NCBI GenBank assembly: GCA_902806595.1
Contig: CADCXC010000004.1
Coordinates: 3,162,001 to 3,226,000, forward strand
DNA: 64,000 bases
Reading direction: 5' to 3'
DNA from: Pyrenopolyporus hunteri
Lineage: Eukaryota > Ascomycota > Sordariomycetes > Xylariales > Hypoxylaceae
The notes below the pieces were generated by a model, which saw nothing but the letters and a program-made list of their open reading frames with translations, searched no databases and was not told the DNA's origin. The translations under genes and the position numbers were made by a program. This document shows positions 47,001-58,431 of this stretch, piece by piece (within the stretch, counting starts at the first letter, position 1; every line of letters starts with the position of its first letter).

Positions 47001-48200
47001 ACTTGCCATTAGATACGCTGTATAACTGCCTACATGTACCTATCTGCATCGTACCTAGGTAATCTAAATACCAGGTACACATACACCTATGTAATATACC
47101 TATGTACATCCGCTGCATGTCTACCTACGTATACATATGTACCTACCTGCCTGGTAGGTATGTACCTAGGTACGACCGATAGCGAGCTCAAAGTCGCTCA
47201 CTCGCATTACGCCCTAGTCTTCTTCTTGCGTGCGCTCTGGGCAAGGAACCCCAACTGACCGCTTGAAGTTTCCACTTCTCTTAGTGGGGGCGGCTAAACC
47301 AAAAGCCCCTAAGCAGATTAGCGCTATATCCCATGCCACCAGAACTGCCATAAGAAGCCCTTTCCAGGGTTCGCGCCAGTGCCACACCCGCCTGCTGATT
47401 CTGGGCAGGTAGGTTATGTATATACATGTAGGCGGGTACGCAACAATACCTACATATGTATATACAATACAATACGGTACCTACCGCTGCACGCTCATGT
47501 ATGTAGGCAGGTAGGTATTGTACCTTGGGTACCTATGGTAGTCTTTCTGTTCGTCCCCCTGCTTGTCGCACCTGCAGCGCAACGTGATTCTACCACCCAT
47601 CCACCTCTTTCTCTGTCCGCGCCTTGCCTTAACTATCTATTCTCTCCTTCGCATCCTCCCTACGTACGTTCTCAATTCCTATTTCTTTTCGATACCCAAT
47701 CTGTCATTCATTTTTTCCCCTTCCATATTCTTTTGGTCGGGAGGGTGGCTACCAGTTCCCTCGTGGGAGCCACTATTTCTACTTGCGCACGAAATCCGCA
47801 TGCGATCATACACTGCTGGACGACTTGACGCTTTCCTTGACGTGAACCCTACGAACACAGTCCGCGACTTGACCCCCTTCAACCCCTCCCGAATTAAACT
47901 ATGTATGAGCGTTGTCGCGACCAATTAGACAGGAATAATCAGCTACGATCGTACGAGATATCGCTTCAGTCTTCTCGACCTTAACTGTGCGACGCACTGA
48001 AGTTAAGCGTATCCTTTCTAACTTCGCACTCGTTAAAATCGAAACCGACACCAATGATCGTTCAAACCAAGCGCTTCAGCTGCTAGTGTGACCAACGTCG
48101 AAGTGGGCTCTTTAATGGCTATGAATGTGCCTCTCTGATTGATTTTGGGATACCGTGGCGGATTCTATTGAAGTTGTCGGTGCGCCGTTCTCATTTCAAA
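44006..48200. other. 4.2-kb repeat-rich intergenic region
   Basis: This region separates the Rtg2-like start from the 48.2-kb gene. 44.9-45.8 kb is conspicuously A+T-rich with many TpA steps. TAGGTACC palindromes cluster at 44275-44455, 45255-45280, 46040-46060, 46820-47180 and 47400-47540. 47,560-48,170 is pyrimidine-rich promoter-like DNA for the plus-strand gene. No frame with domain signal. Confidence 0.5.
46955..47180. repeat. TAGGTACC/CTACCTAC repeat cluster
   Basis: A dense run of CTACCTACCTATGTAGGTA, TACCTAGGTA and CTACCTGCCTGGTAGGTA-like words, many palindromic. It is one of the largest clusters of this family in the window. Confidence 0.75.
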
Positions 48201-50000
48201 ATGCTGCCATTCAATTCCAGCAGCCGAAATTTAGGGGCTGGCCCGAAAACACCTGAGCCTACTGCCGCCGATGATGGGTTGCAGTTGCCATCCCCGCCGC
48301 GACCTCGATTAAGACTAAAGAGACGACACGTATCTCACCACCTAAATGCGCCCACCCAACAATTTTTGGCGTCGGTTGCGGCAGCAGATGTGCCGGTTCC
48401 GAGTATCGAGGTAGAAGAGTCGGACGGCATGGAAATGGAAATATATGAGCAATTACACGTGCGAACGTTCTCGTCTCCCAAGACGCCCGCAGTCGAGTAT
48501 GTGCCGTCCTCCGAAACAAAATATCCCGACTGGTCTATTGGCTCGGAATGGAGCTACTCTGATGTCGAGTCGAGCCCCGAATACGAGTCTAGCAGACCGT
48601 CCACGGCATTTTCCACCCAGACTAGCACCTCCTTATTCAGTCAATTATCGCACGCCTCCGAGGACGGAGGCTATATGAGCCCAGAGCTCAAGCCTCTCGA
48701 CTTCCCCAGGCGCAAGTCGCACGCCGATGTTGACATATCGCATAAGGAGAGGTCGCGAAAGGCGCCGTGGACCAAGGCTATGGACGCACATCTATGGTCG
48801 ACTTACATGTTATATCTACAAGACCCGCGAGTAACCCCCATTCGATTGGGTAGAAGCCGTATCCCTCCTAATGGGGTCTGTTTGCGCGTGGCACGAGAGG
48901 CCAAGAGGAGTTGGAAGGGTTCTAAGGGACATTTGGCAACAGACACAAAAAGCGGCAGTAACACTCCCACTGCGGAGCCGACCAAGCCGTTTATCGAGTG
49001 GCCTCATACCTGTGCTGCTACCCGAGCCCGTCTACGTGAACTATGTAGAATCAAGGCCACGGCTAGTCCAGGCCAGTATAAATCGCCAAGCCCCACGCCC
49101 TTTCGCAAGGCTGCTCATCGTCGCTGGAACCGAAAGTCCGTCCCGGCCAGGTCGCCATCGGCTTTTTCCTCCCACGAGATGGCCCTTTCCCTGGCAGTGA
49201 GCACTTCGGATTCCATGAAACCCAACGGCCCCTTAGCTCAACTCACGAGTTCCGAAACGGAAGCCTTCCCGGAGCTCATATGGGAGGCCAAACCCGCGAC
49301 TAGACAAGAATTGCCATCTCCAGATCTTCCCCATCTTCCATCCCCGGTTATGGCTAAGAGCTATGGACCCAGCTCATCCTCGTCTTTAGCTGCTGATATC
49401 AGCTTGCCGCCGCAGTCAAATACCCTTGGCTCTCGAAAAGTTCTCAAATCCCCTGTCCGTCTTACAAGATCGCGCTCGGGGACGCAGAAGCGGAGGTCGG
49501 TTAAAGACGTGGAAGACCTACCGCGAAAGCGACCCAGTCTAGCAACCGCTTTCTGGAAGGGAGCGGCCGAGAACCCGGGCAGCCTAACCCCCAGCCAGTA
49601 CCCGAGGCCATGCAATCAAAGCGATGATGTTTTCATTCAAGATACCCACCGCGGAGAGTCTCCTATTTCATCAAGTCTGCATGCTGGGAATTCTGCAGCT
49701 TTTGTCCTCTCGCCCTTGTTACCTCAGGTGCCGTCAGCACAGCCACGCCGACTAGGTTCACCTTTCTCCGGCGCAGGTTCGAGTCATAGTTTTCCCAATA
49801 GACTATCAACACCCATAAACTTCAATTTAACAGCCCTACGTCGACCCTTTGCGACTATACAACAGCCGACCCAGGAACGCCCGGAAGCGCAATCTCCGTC
49901 TAGACCCTCCCTGGCATCTCGTTTAGCGTACCTTGATCAACGATTGAGGGATTTCCGAAATCGCAGCGGTGATCGTAGACGCTCTCGATCACCACTATAA
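48201..50000 (+). CDS. Unknown protein with Myb/SANT-like segment (599 aa)
   Basis: A long single-exon gene starting at ATG 48201 (MLPFNSSSRNLG). The protein is mainly disordered and rich in S, P and R. One segment, about residues 182-245, looks folded: RKAPWTKAMDAHLWSTYMLY, then LQDPRVTPIRLGRSRIPP, then GVCLRVAREAKRSWKG. The spaced tryptophans and basic helix resemble a Myb/SANT DNA-binding fold, and the following IEWPHTCAATRARLRELCR (about 268-286) resembles the next helical unit. A basic NLS-like patch (QKRRSVKDVEDLPRKRPS) lies near 425-443, and the C-terminus is R/S-rich (LRDFRNRSGDRRRSRSP). I take it for a nuclear, possibly DNA-binding protein conserved in ascomycetes, but I do not recognise the family. 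Confidence 0.85.
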   Translation: MLPFNSSSRNLGAGPKTPEPTAADDGLQLPSPPRPRLRLKRRHVSHHLNAPTQQFLASVAAADVPVPSIEVEESDGMEMEIYEQLHVRTFSSPKTPAVEYVPSSETKYPDWSIGSEWSYSDVESSPEYESSRPSTAFSTQTSTSLFSQLSHASEDGGYMSPELKPLDFPRRKSHADVDISHKERSRKAPWTKAMDAHLWSTYMLYLQDPRVTPIRLGRSRIPPNGVCLRVAREAKRSWKGSKGHLATDTKSGSNTPTAEPTKPFIEWPHTCAATRARLRELCRIKATASPGQYKSPSPTPFRKAAHRRWNRKSVPARSPSAFSSHEMALSLAVSTSDSMKPNGPLAQLTSSETEAFPELIWEAKPATRQELPSPDLPHLPSPVMAKSYGPSSSSSLAADISLPPQSNTLGSRKVLKSPVRLTRSRSGTQKRRSVKDVEDLPRKRPSLATAFWKGAAENPGSLTPSQYPRPCNQSDDVFIQDTHRGESPISSSLHAGNSAAFVLSPLLPQVPSAQPRRLGSPFSGAGSSHSFPNRLSTPINFNLTALRRPFATIQQPTQERPEAQSPSRPSLASRLAYLDQRLRDFRNRSGDRRRSRSPL

Positions 50001-51332
50001 CATGTGACAACGTTCGCATACCCAGCTCTACTCCAACACCACCATATGCTTTTTTTTTTTTCTTTGTATACGACTATACCACACCTTATGATTTCCTTAC
50101 GACTTGAATGATTAGTTACGCAACCCGGATTATGCACCTTGACTCCATATCCTAGCTACTGGTTCCTCGCGAAAGGCTAAGGCGATCCGCCCGCCCACAC
50201 GTACTGGGTGGGGGAGGATATGGCTTGATGATATTTTCACAATTTGGCCAACTTCATATGTTGGAGAATGGCAGTTTGGAGGCCTATTTGTCGGAATCCT
50301 GGGTGATTCTCCCTACCAGGAGACCCCTTCACACAGACTCTTTATTTTCCTTTTTTAACGAATATTACGACGGATGAATGATTGATGAGACAGCAAGAGC
50401 GCCTTCTTGTTCGGATCACGGTTACGACACGATATGTCTCTTGGCTAACCAAAACGATGTGAGATGATTAGCCGTTACGGCTCGATTAGAACCCGGCGTC
50501 TTGGCTCGGATTGAAAAAAAGGTACTATGATGTGACGACAGTCGCGTGTTGCAGTTTTTATTCGAATGGCAGTCCTCTAATGGATAATTTTGATAGCAAT
50601 CAATACGATGTGGGTGCCTTGCTCCTTTCCAGGAAAGTGATATATTGAACACAATATTCATTATGCTCTCACCCGGTGAAACTTTTGTATCTCATGATAT
50701 TCTATATTCTCACCCAGGTAGGCTGAGTAGTTCCCTATTGTATAATCGTAAGCGTGGACCATTACCTGGTGTAAGGCTGTTTAGAGGATGATTGGTGTGC
50801 CATTGGGCGAGCTTGTGCCCCGATTCTCGGTGAAGGTTATCTGACGGCTAGGAACAGCTTAGTCAATCGTTGTAAAGACGAAGAAGAGAAGAATGGCATA
50901 TAGCGAGTTAAAAGCGTTTTTATTATGATTATGAATTATGAGCTAACGAGTCCTATGAATCTATCGCCTCAGAGACGCCGCTCGGCCTAACCATGAGTAA
51001 TTTGCTCTACCAATAACCCCCCCCTTTGCAACAGCATCGTACGATTCGCGTTGCCAAACAAAACCTCAACCACGCCATAGCCTTACTACTAAGGCAAGAC
51101 GGTAACTCAAATTACTATTACGCAAACACCCATCTGTGGCATATCTTGAAAGGGCGTTTCCTTGACCCAAGGCCGACCTCGCGTATGCGGAAAACAAAAC
51201 CCCTAGTAGCGCCACGCGCCCATATGTTGTTCTTCAGCAATGCGACACTTCTTTCTTACATGTTTCAACCTTAACTCCGCCCCGGCCCGGCCCCTATGCC
51301 GTAGTCGAAATAACACTAAAGGTACGAGATTA
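50001..51332. other. Convergent intergenic region
   Basis: 1.3 kb between the stop of the Myb-like gene and the stop of the BTB gene, with an 11-T run near 50050-50060 and no TAGGTACC cluster. Short frames only; nothing supported. Confidence 0.55.
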
Positions 51333-52315
51333 TCACGAGGTCTCTAGGTCAGATTCGGGTATCGTATCACTACTCGGAGAAACCATCCGCGACCCGAATC
51401 TTGAGTCACCGCGATCCGAGTCCGACTCGACGTGACTATCCGTGTATGGAGACGGGGCGAGAGGCGAAAGCGAAGCAACGTGGGGGCATTTGCCTTGTCC
51501 AACAACCGAGCGGTGTGTGTGAAACGAACATTGGCGGAAACCAAACTGGCGCTCCTCGTTGCGGAGATTGTTGGAGGGCAGTCTAAGCTGAGGGTTCTTG
51601 AACTGGCCCTCGAGTCCGGTCTGGGCCATCTTGCGCGTGTGGCTGTTGTACTCGGCCCAGAAGTCAGGGCACCGGTCAAAAAGGCGCTGGATGCTATTGG
51701 ACACTTCGGTCGTCACAACGCCACCGAGCGTCCAGGCCGTCATGGCGACAATCCACTTCCGAAGCCGACAGCTCTCCTGTGGGTCACACGAGGTGTAGAT
51801 GAAATTGATGAGGCTTGGGCTAATGTCCCAGTTTCTACGAAGGTAGATATCTTGGATAGCATCCATGGCGCTGTCCTGCAAGTGCGGAAGGTCGATCCGT
51901 GCAGCGAATAAGTGCAAGGCGACGAGGTTATTGTGAAGTTCCTTGCAAGCATGGTCGGTCTCAGCGGCGTCAATGAATCTATCGAAGTTCCTTCGTTCTT
52001 TTATCCAGTAGACGAACAGTTCAAACATCTCCGGGCGTTGATCCTCCAAGGCTATGACGATATGGACCTGCCCCTTCTCGAATTCGACGCGCGCATTTTC
52101 CATGCACTGGCGGAAGTATGGACACGACGCCAGAAACTCTCTGGGAACTAAGAATTCCTGGCCGTCGGGCCCAACTAGAATCTTAACAGTAGCCGGGCCG
52201 GCCAGACTGGAGGAGAGGAGTCAGCAGATTACATTGGCCGGCGGACACGGCAGACGACTCACGAATTTAGGGAGTTAGCCGAAGCTCTCCTGTCGGCAAA
52301 TCTCCCTCTCAGCAT
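51333..52315 (-). CDS. BTB/POZ domain protein (308 aa)
   Basis: A fungal-type BTB protein, usually a dimerising adaptor, in some cases for Cul3 ubiquitin ligases. Exons are 52315-52263 and 52206-51333; the 56-nt intron has a GTGAGT donor and CCAG acceptor. The BTB fold covers about residues 20-120: VKILVGPDGQEFLVPREFLA, CPYFRQCMENARVEF, then EMFELFVYWIKERRNF and LHLFAARIDLPHLQDSAMDA. After it comes a helical segment (SPSLINFIYTSCDP, RKWIVAMTAWTLGG, FWAEYNSHTRK) and a disordered polar tail from about 215. No kelch, zinc-finger or MATH domain is present. Substrate unknown. Confidence 0.86.
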
Positions 52316-54492
52316 TTCGGTTCCCCCTTAGAAGCCGGTCGAGCAACACATGGGAATTCAAAGACGGAGGCTGTAGGTACCACCAATACGCACGAGAAGA
52401 GAAAAGCACGAGGGGAAAGAGCCAACATTTCGCATTTGATAAACGGGATCGAAGCTGGGTTAATCTGGCAAAGGAAGCAACTTCGCGAACGGAAGGGCTA
52501 CGATCCGGGAGATGTCTTGGCAAAGCCCCGACGAGTTGGATGCGTCTCTCGAGTGTCAGCAACAGTGGAGCTTCAAGACCTCGCTAAAAGCTTCAAACTA
52601 CGTCGACATCCCGCATTCTGCTACTGCTTAGTCCTACAAGGCCGACGGTGTCTGAGCTGGTTACATCACGGCGACCTACGGTATGACGGGACGAAACGCG
52701 AATAGGCATATTCGTCCCATGTTGAGCGCTGGGGGATGAAGGAGGACAGGGGGGGCTGGAAGAGATTTGCGACGGATCGCCGGTGGGTTCGGAGACGGCG
52801 GATCTGAGTGGCTGCTTCAGGTTCGGCCCCTGATGCGGGATAGGAACCAGGATGATGCTCCTACACGTGTAGTCCTAGCTGGGCTTGGACCACGACCTCC
52901 CGTACCTGTTTCGACTATAACTACATGCCGTTAGCACGCAGCCGCGAAGGGAAAACGGGCAGAGGCGGCGCTCTCCCAACGGCGGCCTTCTTGAGACGTT
53001 CTAGAAAGACCTGCGACTCTCGTGGTGTTGCGATGCGCAGCCGGTCGGTATCCGATTGCGGTACTGGCAGCCAGCCCATTTTGCATGTATCCGCATTTGG
53101 ACGATTCATGACAAATCGAGATCGGTGCCGCTGCCCCGCCTTCTCGCTTCTCTCGTTATACATACATATATGAATATATATATATACGGCTCATACTAGT
53201 AGTTAGTCAAGTAAAACCTTTGTGCGGGCTGTAGACGTGCGTATATAGAGGGTAAGTAAACCGCATACGTATTTCGGTCAGAGAAGCGCCTGCTGATAGT
53301 GGAGGTGTCGGGATGATTTATAGAGAGCCATTATATTGTACTCCGTACCTCCCTACATATTGCGAGTTCACGTAAGGACATGGGCCAGGAGGACGTATGC
53401 TTTACTCCTAACGCCGATGGTGGTCGAGCGGCAAGGTGAACCGGAGCAAGTACCGGAGGAAGTACCAGAGCAGGCTAGGCGATCGAGAAACCTGCAAATT
53501 CGTCCGGAGATAATACAATACTAGGTACGTATGTAGTGAAAAGAATCTTTGGAGATATCTCGGCGAGTGTTGCGATTGGTGCGACTTTCTCTTTTTTTCT
53601 GTTTTGGCTTTATAAGCATTGTTGCACGTTTCCCTTACCTTTTTGGCACCTTACCTCACCCACACGTACGTCCAGTCGCTGTTACCACCGCTCGATCGAC
53701 TGGGTACGGAATAAAAATCTAACGCACACGTCATCAATTCCACTATTCGACTCGATATCCCGTGATGGGTAACACCTCATGTGGGCATATGGATGGTACC
53801 TTACGTACGAGGTACACAGGGTAGGTACATGTAGGTAGGTAGGTACCTACCTAGGTATGTAGGTAGGTGGGTAGGTATCTACCGTCAAGGTGGGGTACAT
53901 GCGGTAGTCAACATGTGGAACACCCACCGAGGACACATACCGACGGAGGTATATACATACCTACCTAGGTAGGTAGGCAGGCAGGCAGGCAGGTATTGTA
54001 TTGTACAATATATCGTATTAATCAGCATGGGAAGGCTGAACCTTCCACTTCGCCAAAGCAGAGACCATGCTACCCAATTTTGTCAAGCAGTACGGAATAG
54101 GTACTAAATTAGTCTCACCCACTATGGTCTCCCCGAGTCCTGCTTCTCTTTCTTCTACCCATTTCTAACGTATGCTTTTCCCGCTGGGGCTACCCGTCGT
54201 CGCCTCCCCTGCCGCCGTAGACAACTACCTATATAAGTCCATATCCCGCAGAGTCGATGATGGATTCCAGCTTCGACAGGTCCCTGAGGCTAGTAACGAG
54301 GAGAGAAATATAAAATAGTCGTCTTATTCCATTCCGTTTCGTTTCGTCGTATTACGTCTCACTACGTCTCATTGGGAGCACGCCCATTAATAACCCATTT
54401 TGATTGTCTTTCGTATCGAGCCAACCCGCGTATACACTACGCCTTCACGTCAATAGCCTAGGAGCATTTCCCGTCATCCCGTGACAGAAGCC
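52316..54492. other. Intergenic region between divergent BTB and OYE genes
   Basis: 2.2 kb upstream of both genes. It holds an ATATATAT stretch at 53165-53190, a long TAGG/CCTA cluster at 53800-54005, and pyrimidine-rich DNA plus a TTTCGTTTCGTC-like repeat near 54335-54370 just before the OYE gene. No gene supported. Confidence 0.55.
53800..54005. repeat. TAGGTACC cluster with GGCA microsatellite
   Basis: The cluster includes the 18-bp perfect palindrome TAGGTAGGTACCTACCTA (53836-53853) and a second palindromic run near 53955-53975 that grades into four tandem AGGC units (about 53975-53995). Confidence 0.8.
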
Positions 54493-55782
54493 ATGTCGCA
54501 CAACGGCAACAAGGGCGCCCCCAACAGCCCCTTCTATACACCGGCCCAAGACCCTCCCGCCGGCACCGCCCTGGACCCGGCCACGGCTCCGACCTTGTTC
54601 CAACCCATTAAGATCCGGGGCATGGAGTTACAGAATCGATTCGTCGTCTCTCCCATGTGTCAATATAGTGCCGACGACGGACATCTCACTGATTGGCACT
54701 TCGCCCACCTATCCCAATTCATCATCCGCGGCAACCCCTTGACCATCGTCGAGGCCACCGCCGTCACCCCCAACGGCCGCATCAGCCCCGAAGATGTCGG
54801 CCTTTGGAAGGACAGCCAGAAAGCCGGTCTGAAGCGTATCGCCGATTTTGCCCATTCCCAGGGCCAGAAGCTCGGTATCCAGCTCGCCCACGCCGGCCGT
54901 AAGGCCAGCACCCTTGCCCCTTGGCTCACCCCTGATTCGGCGGGCGTCCTCGCCACGGCTGAACAGGGTGGCTGGGGAGACAACGTGTGGGCGCCCAGTG
55001 CAATCAAGTTCGCCGACGGCTTCGCGGAGCCCAAGGCCATGACGATCGAGGATATCAAATCCCTCGTGCAAGCGTTCAAGGATGCAGCAAAGAGGGCAGT
55101 CGATGCCGGTGTCGATTGTATCGAGATCCACGGTGCCCACGGTTATCTCATCACCGAATTCTTATCGCCTCTCACTAATAAGCGGACGGACGAATACGGC
55201 GGCAGCTTCGAGAACCGCACCCGCCTCCTATTCGAGGTCATCGAGGCAGTCCGGAGTGTCATTCCCGAGGACATGCCTCTCTTCCTGCGCATCTCCGCAA
55301 CCGAATGGATGGAATGGGCTGGCGAGCCTAGCTGGGATCTCGAGCAGAGCATCCGCCTCGCCAAGCTACTCCCCGCCGCCGGCGTTGACCTCTTAGACGT
55401 CAGTTCCGGGGCCAATAGCGCCACCCAGAAGATTGACGTGCATCCGTATTACCAGGTCAACCTCGCGGGCAAGATCCGGGAGGCTGTGAAGAAAGAAGGC
55501 CTGAACCTCCTAATCGGTGCCGTCGGGCTCATCACAACCGCCCAGATGGCGCGTTCGATTGTTCAGGAGGGCAAGCGGGTGACCCAAGGCCCGACAGCGC
55601 ACGATAGCGTCGAAGCTGGCGAGGAGGCAGGACATACCACGCAGGCGGATATAGTGCTGGTTGCTCGACAACTCCTGCGCGAGCCCGAATTTCCTCTACG
55701 CGTAGCCCACCAACTGGGCGTTGAGGTGAAATGGCCCAACCAGTACCACAGGGCAGGATGGCACAAGGGCCAAAAGATCTAG
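54493..55782 (+). CDS. Class III Old Yellow Enzyme, NADH:flavin oxidoreductase
   Basis: A 429-residue, single-exon FMN-dependent ene-reductase that reduces activated C=C bonds of enones with NAD(P)H, probably cytosolic. The TIM barrel starts with LFQPIKIRGMELQNRFVVSP. Class III (YqjM-like) features are the cysteine in PMCQYSA (C56), IQLAHAGRKAS, and the substrate-binding pair in IEIHGAHGYL (H213 and H216). The class signature FLSPLTNKRTDEYGGSFENR follows, and FLRISATEW and SSGAN come later. A polar N-terminal 30 residues precede the barrel. I start at the first ATG (MSHNGNKGAP). G+C is high in the coding part. Its physiological substrate is unknown. Confidence 0.95.
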   Translation: MSHNGNKGAPNSPFYTPAQDPPAGTALDPATAPTLFQPIKIRGMELQNRFVVSPMCQYSADDGHLTDWHFAHLSQFIIRGNPLTIVEATAVTPNGRISPEDVGLWKDSQKAGLKRIADFAHSQGQKLGIQLAHAGRKASTLAPWLTPDSAGVLATAEQGGWGDNVWAPSAIKFADGFAEPKAMTIEDIKSLVQAFKDAAKRAVDAGVDCIEIHGAHGYLITEFLSPLTNKRTDEYGGSFENRTRLLFEVIEAVRSVIPEDMPLFLRISATEWMEWAGEPSWDLEQSIRLAKLLPAAGVDLLDVSSGANSATQKIDVHPYYQVNLAGKIREAVKKEGLNLLIGAVGLITTAQMARSIVQEGKRVTQGPTAHDSVEAGEEAGHTTQADIVLVARQLLREPEFPLRVAHQLGVEVKWPNQYHRAGWHKGQKI

Positions 55783-57494
55783 GCAAATATTGACGACAAT
55801 ATGTATTACATGATAGTTACGATTGGCACGGTTCGGCTTGGCGAAGGCGCAGCTGTTATCAACGCTATGTCGCCGTCTCATAGATAGTATAAAGTTAGAG
55901 TGTTAGAGCTGCATATACTTCTCTATTGTTCCTTAGAATTAATATAGTTCACTCATCGGCCGCTTTCCGAATTTTTAGAAATATGTATCTATCCTGTCCT
56001 CGTAGCAAAAAAGGTCCATCCCGCCACCTCCCGACTTGAACGACGGTGCAGACAATCCCAATTCAACGCCTAAGCGCCCGGAGGATACGTCCTTCCATTT
56101 AACTCGACTCTCGGTTCGCAGACACACCAATCCTGCGAAGGAACGTGGTCAAGGACAGAGGATATGTGTTTTCCGCAGCCACGCCATGTGATTTTACCTA
56201 TTGAGTCGTTAGACGCAGATCAGAAACAATTGGTGCGTATGGCTAATGATCATTCATCCAAAAATTACAACATACCGCAGGAGGTGCACGTTGCCTTCAT
56301 GCACATTTTGGGTAGATTGTAATGGTGGTCGGGGATATATATAACAGTTCTTAGAAGAGGTGGATATTGATGCTCTGGGCATGAAATCTTGACGAAGAGA
56401 ACACGACAGTTTCCCTCCCGAATGGCAACAAAACCCGTTTAAATAGGATGGATTTAATATATACGTCGCCAAGTTGTGAATTCGTAACATGATTGATATC
56501 ATTAGTTCCCGAGCATCACGAGCCGAAGATTCGGCGACTTCGAAGCTAGCCGGCGCACAAGGCCGGACGGTCGGCGAACACGAATTGGGTTAGAACCTTA
56601 CCCGAACGATTTGAATTGTACCTACTAGCGCGCTAGTCTTGTTTCTTTTTTTTTTTTTTTTTCTTTTTTTTTTTTCCTTCTTCTTCTTCTTCTCTTCGTA
56701 TTGATATCTGGTGATGGGAATTCACATATATACCTACCTATGTAGGTACCTATATGTAGGTAGGTATGTAGCGGTACGGGCACTTCCGAGTTGGGCAGAC
56801 CGTGGAGACTCCCCCCCTACGGACTCGATGTCGGTCCACGGTGGCTGTTTCTTAAAGTCATAGATTATACATAACCTCGGAAATAGTTGTCATGCCTAGA
56901 TTCGTTAACTACAAGATGTTCTAACTCTCTTTTCCCATACGGGATCCATACGGGTCTAAAAGGCCAATACTAAAAGCTAGGGCGTCTCCGTCAAAGTCCG
57001 AAGAGGTAGATAATCTATGGTCTCGTAAGCTTTGTAATACGACGTTGACTTCGCCATACGAACTATATAGTTTAACAGTGCCTTCGAATTAACCTCCCCG
57101 TTACCCTATCCGATTCGGCAATATAATATAAGTATCATGCTGTAATAATGATGATATATCGAAACGCGCCATTGTAGGAGAATACTACCCGAGAAAGACT
57201 GGGGAGACTGGCAGCGTCCTCGAAGCTGCGGGCAGCACGCGATATTATCTAGTAAAGATATCTTACATGGTGCCGACGGTATTTCGCACAGGGGGCGCCA
57301 TTCGCGACATGACGTTAAGTAGGTACCTAGGTAGGCAGCTCACTTATTCGAATTAGGGTCTATATTTGGTTGTTCTATCGAATTCTGCAGTGCTATCGGG
57401 CAACGGCATCCATTTCGCCTCATTCGCCTCATTCGCCATTTATCGTCGAATTATCATGCTAGGTACCTACTTAAGAGTACCTCCCATGCAAGAG
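55783..57494. other. Intergenic region 3' of the OYE and pyroglutamyl-peptidase genes
   Basis: 1.7 kb between facing stop codons with a long T-rich microsatellite (56642-56693), a palindromic TAGGTACC group (56730-56770) and another at 57318-57337. A CATTCGCCT direct repeat occurs at 57420-57440. No gene recognised. Confidence 0.5.
56642..56693. repeat. T-rich / TTC microsatellite
   Basis: Two T runs separated by single C, followed by (TTC)n, in the 3' intergenic region. Confidence 0.85.
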
Positions 57495-58431
57495 TCAAGA
57501 CGCAGACGCAGACGTAGACGCAGACGCTTTTGATAACCCGACCTCGCATATTGACCTGATTAATTGCAAGGCGACCTCTCTCCCACGACTAAGAGAATCC
57601 GGGTCGGGATGCAAGGGGACGTGCAGGAAGACTACGTTCCGAGGTTTCTGCTGCTTATACAAGTGAGCTAGGCTTGAGAAGTAGATGAAGTCGCACAGGT
57701 AATGGCCCGCATCCTCGGAGACCCGTAGGTTGAGGTTATCCTTCGTAGCTTGTGCGTTAGCACGCCGAACGCCTGAGAAGTGGCGCGGGACGAGGCTCTT
57801 ACCGGGCTATGCTCAAGCCATCGCTTGTGTATTTTTTCGACATCCAAGTCAGTCAGGAGCTCCGTTGGGACATCACTGTAGAAGTCGGATTTAGCAGGTC
57901 TATTAATTTTTCGTCACGAATGGTACTTCGAATCATGGTCGGACTTACTGCCATATCCACCTGTCTTCCTCCCGCTCGTGTCTCTGTTCATCTCCAAGGA
58001 AGTGGGCGTCGACGTCTTGCTTGTAGTATCCGTCACGGTGGCCGCGCCTTTCGAGGGAGTAGACGGCCTGCGGACCGGCCATCCCTATGTGGACGACATA
58101 GTCAATCTTCTGGTCGGGATTATCCCAAAGCTTAGGTACCAATTCTCGAACGTCCCGATAGTTCACGCGAACCGGCCCGTGCTTCAGGATCCGGACCGGG
58201 GGTAGATTTGATGGTGTTTGGCGAGCGGGATCCTTGGCCCTGTCAGGCGGTAGGTAGTCCGGCAGCGATGCAGTTATTTCCCAAGACGGGTTCACAGGAT
58301 ACTGCTTCTTGAAGGGCTGCGCGTGAGTTAGTTGGGTCGTTCTGGTGGGGGGTAGGATATCGGTAACAACGTACGCCGAAGCCGGTGACCAGGACTGTCA
58401 GCTCGTCCTTGAGGGCGTCGACAGAACCCAT
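57495..58431 (-). CDS. Pyroglutamyl-peptidase I
   Basis: A 247-residue cysteine peptidase (family C15) that removes N-terminal pyroglutamate from peptides, cytosolic. Exons, 5' to 3': 58431-58375, 58316-57949, 57875-57803 and 57740-57495. The introns are 58, 73 and 62 nt. The first splice restores the family start VLVTGFGPFKKQYPVNPSWE. The catalytic cysteine lies in VSEDAGHYLCDFIYFSSL, the histidine in VVFLHVPLHPD, and the expected glutamate region is YSLERRG. The C-terminus ends in a SASTSASAS tail encoded by a hexanucleotide repeat (57497-57526). The last intron uses an AAG acceptor; an alternative CAAG acceptor two codons earlier is out of frame. Confidence 0.93.
57497..57526. repeat. Hexanucleotide repeat AGACGC in coding sequence
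   Basis: Five tandem units of AGACGC (one AGACGT) make the serine-alanine tail of the pyroglutamyl-peptidase, ending at the stop codon. Length change by whole units would keep the frame. Confidence 0.85.

Noticed and set aside
46211..47928. Several overlapping frames of 60-150 codons on both strands
   Set aside because: They overlap TAGGTACC repeats and pyrimidine-rich promoter DNA, with no consistent frame or domain.
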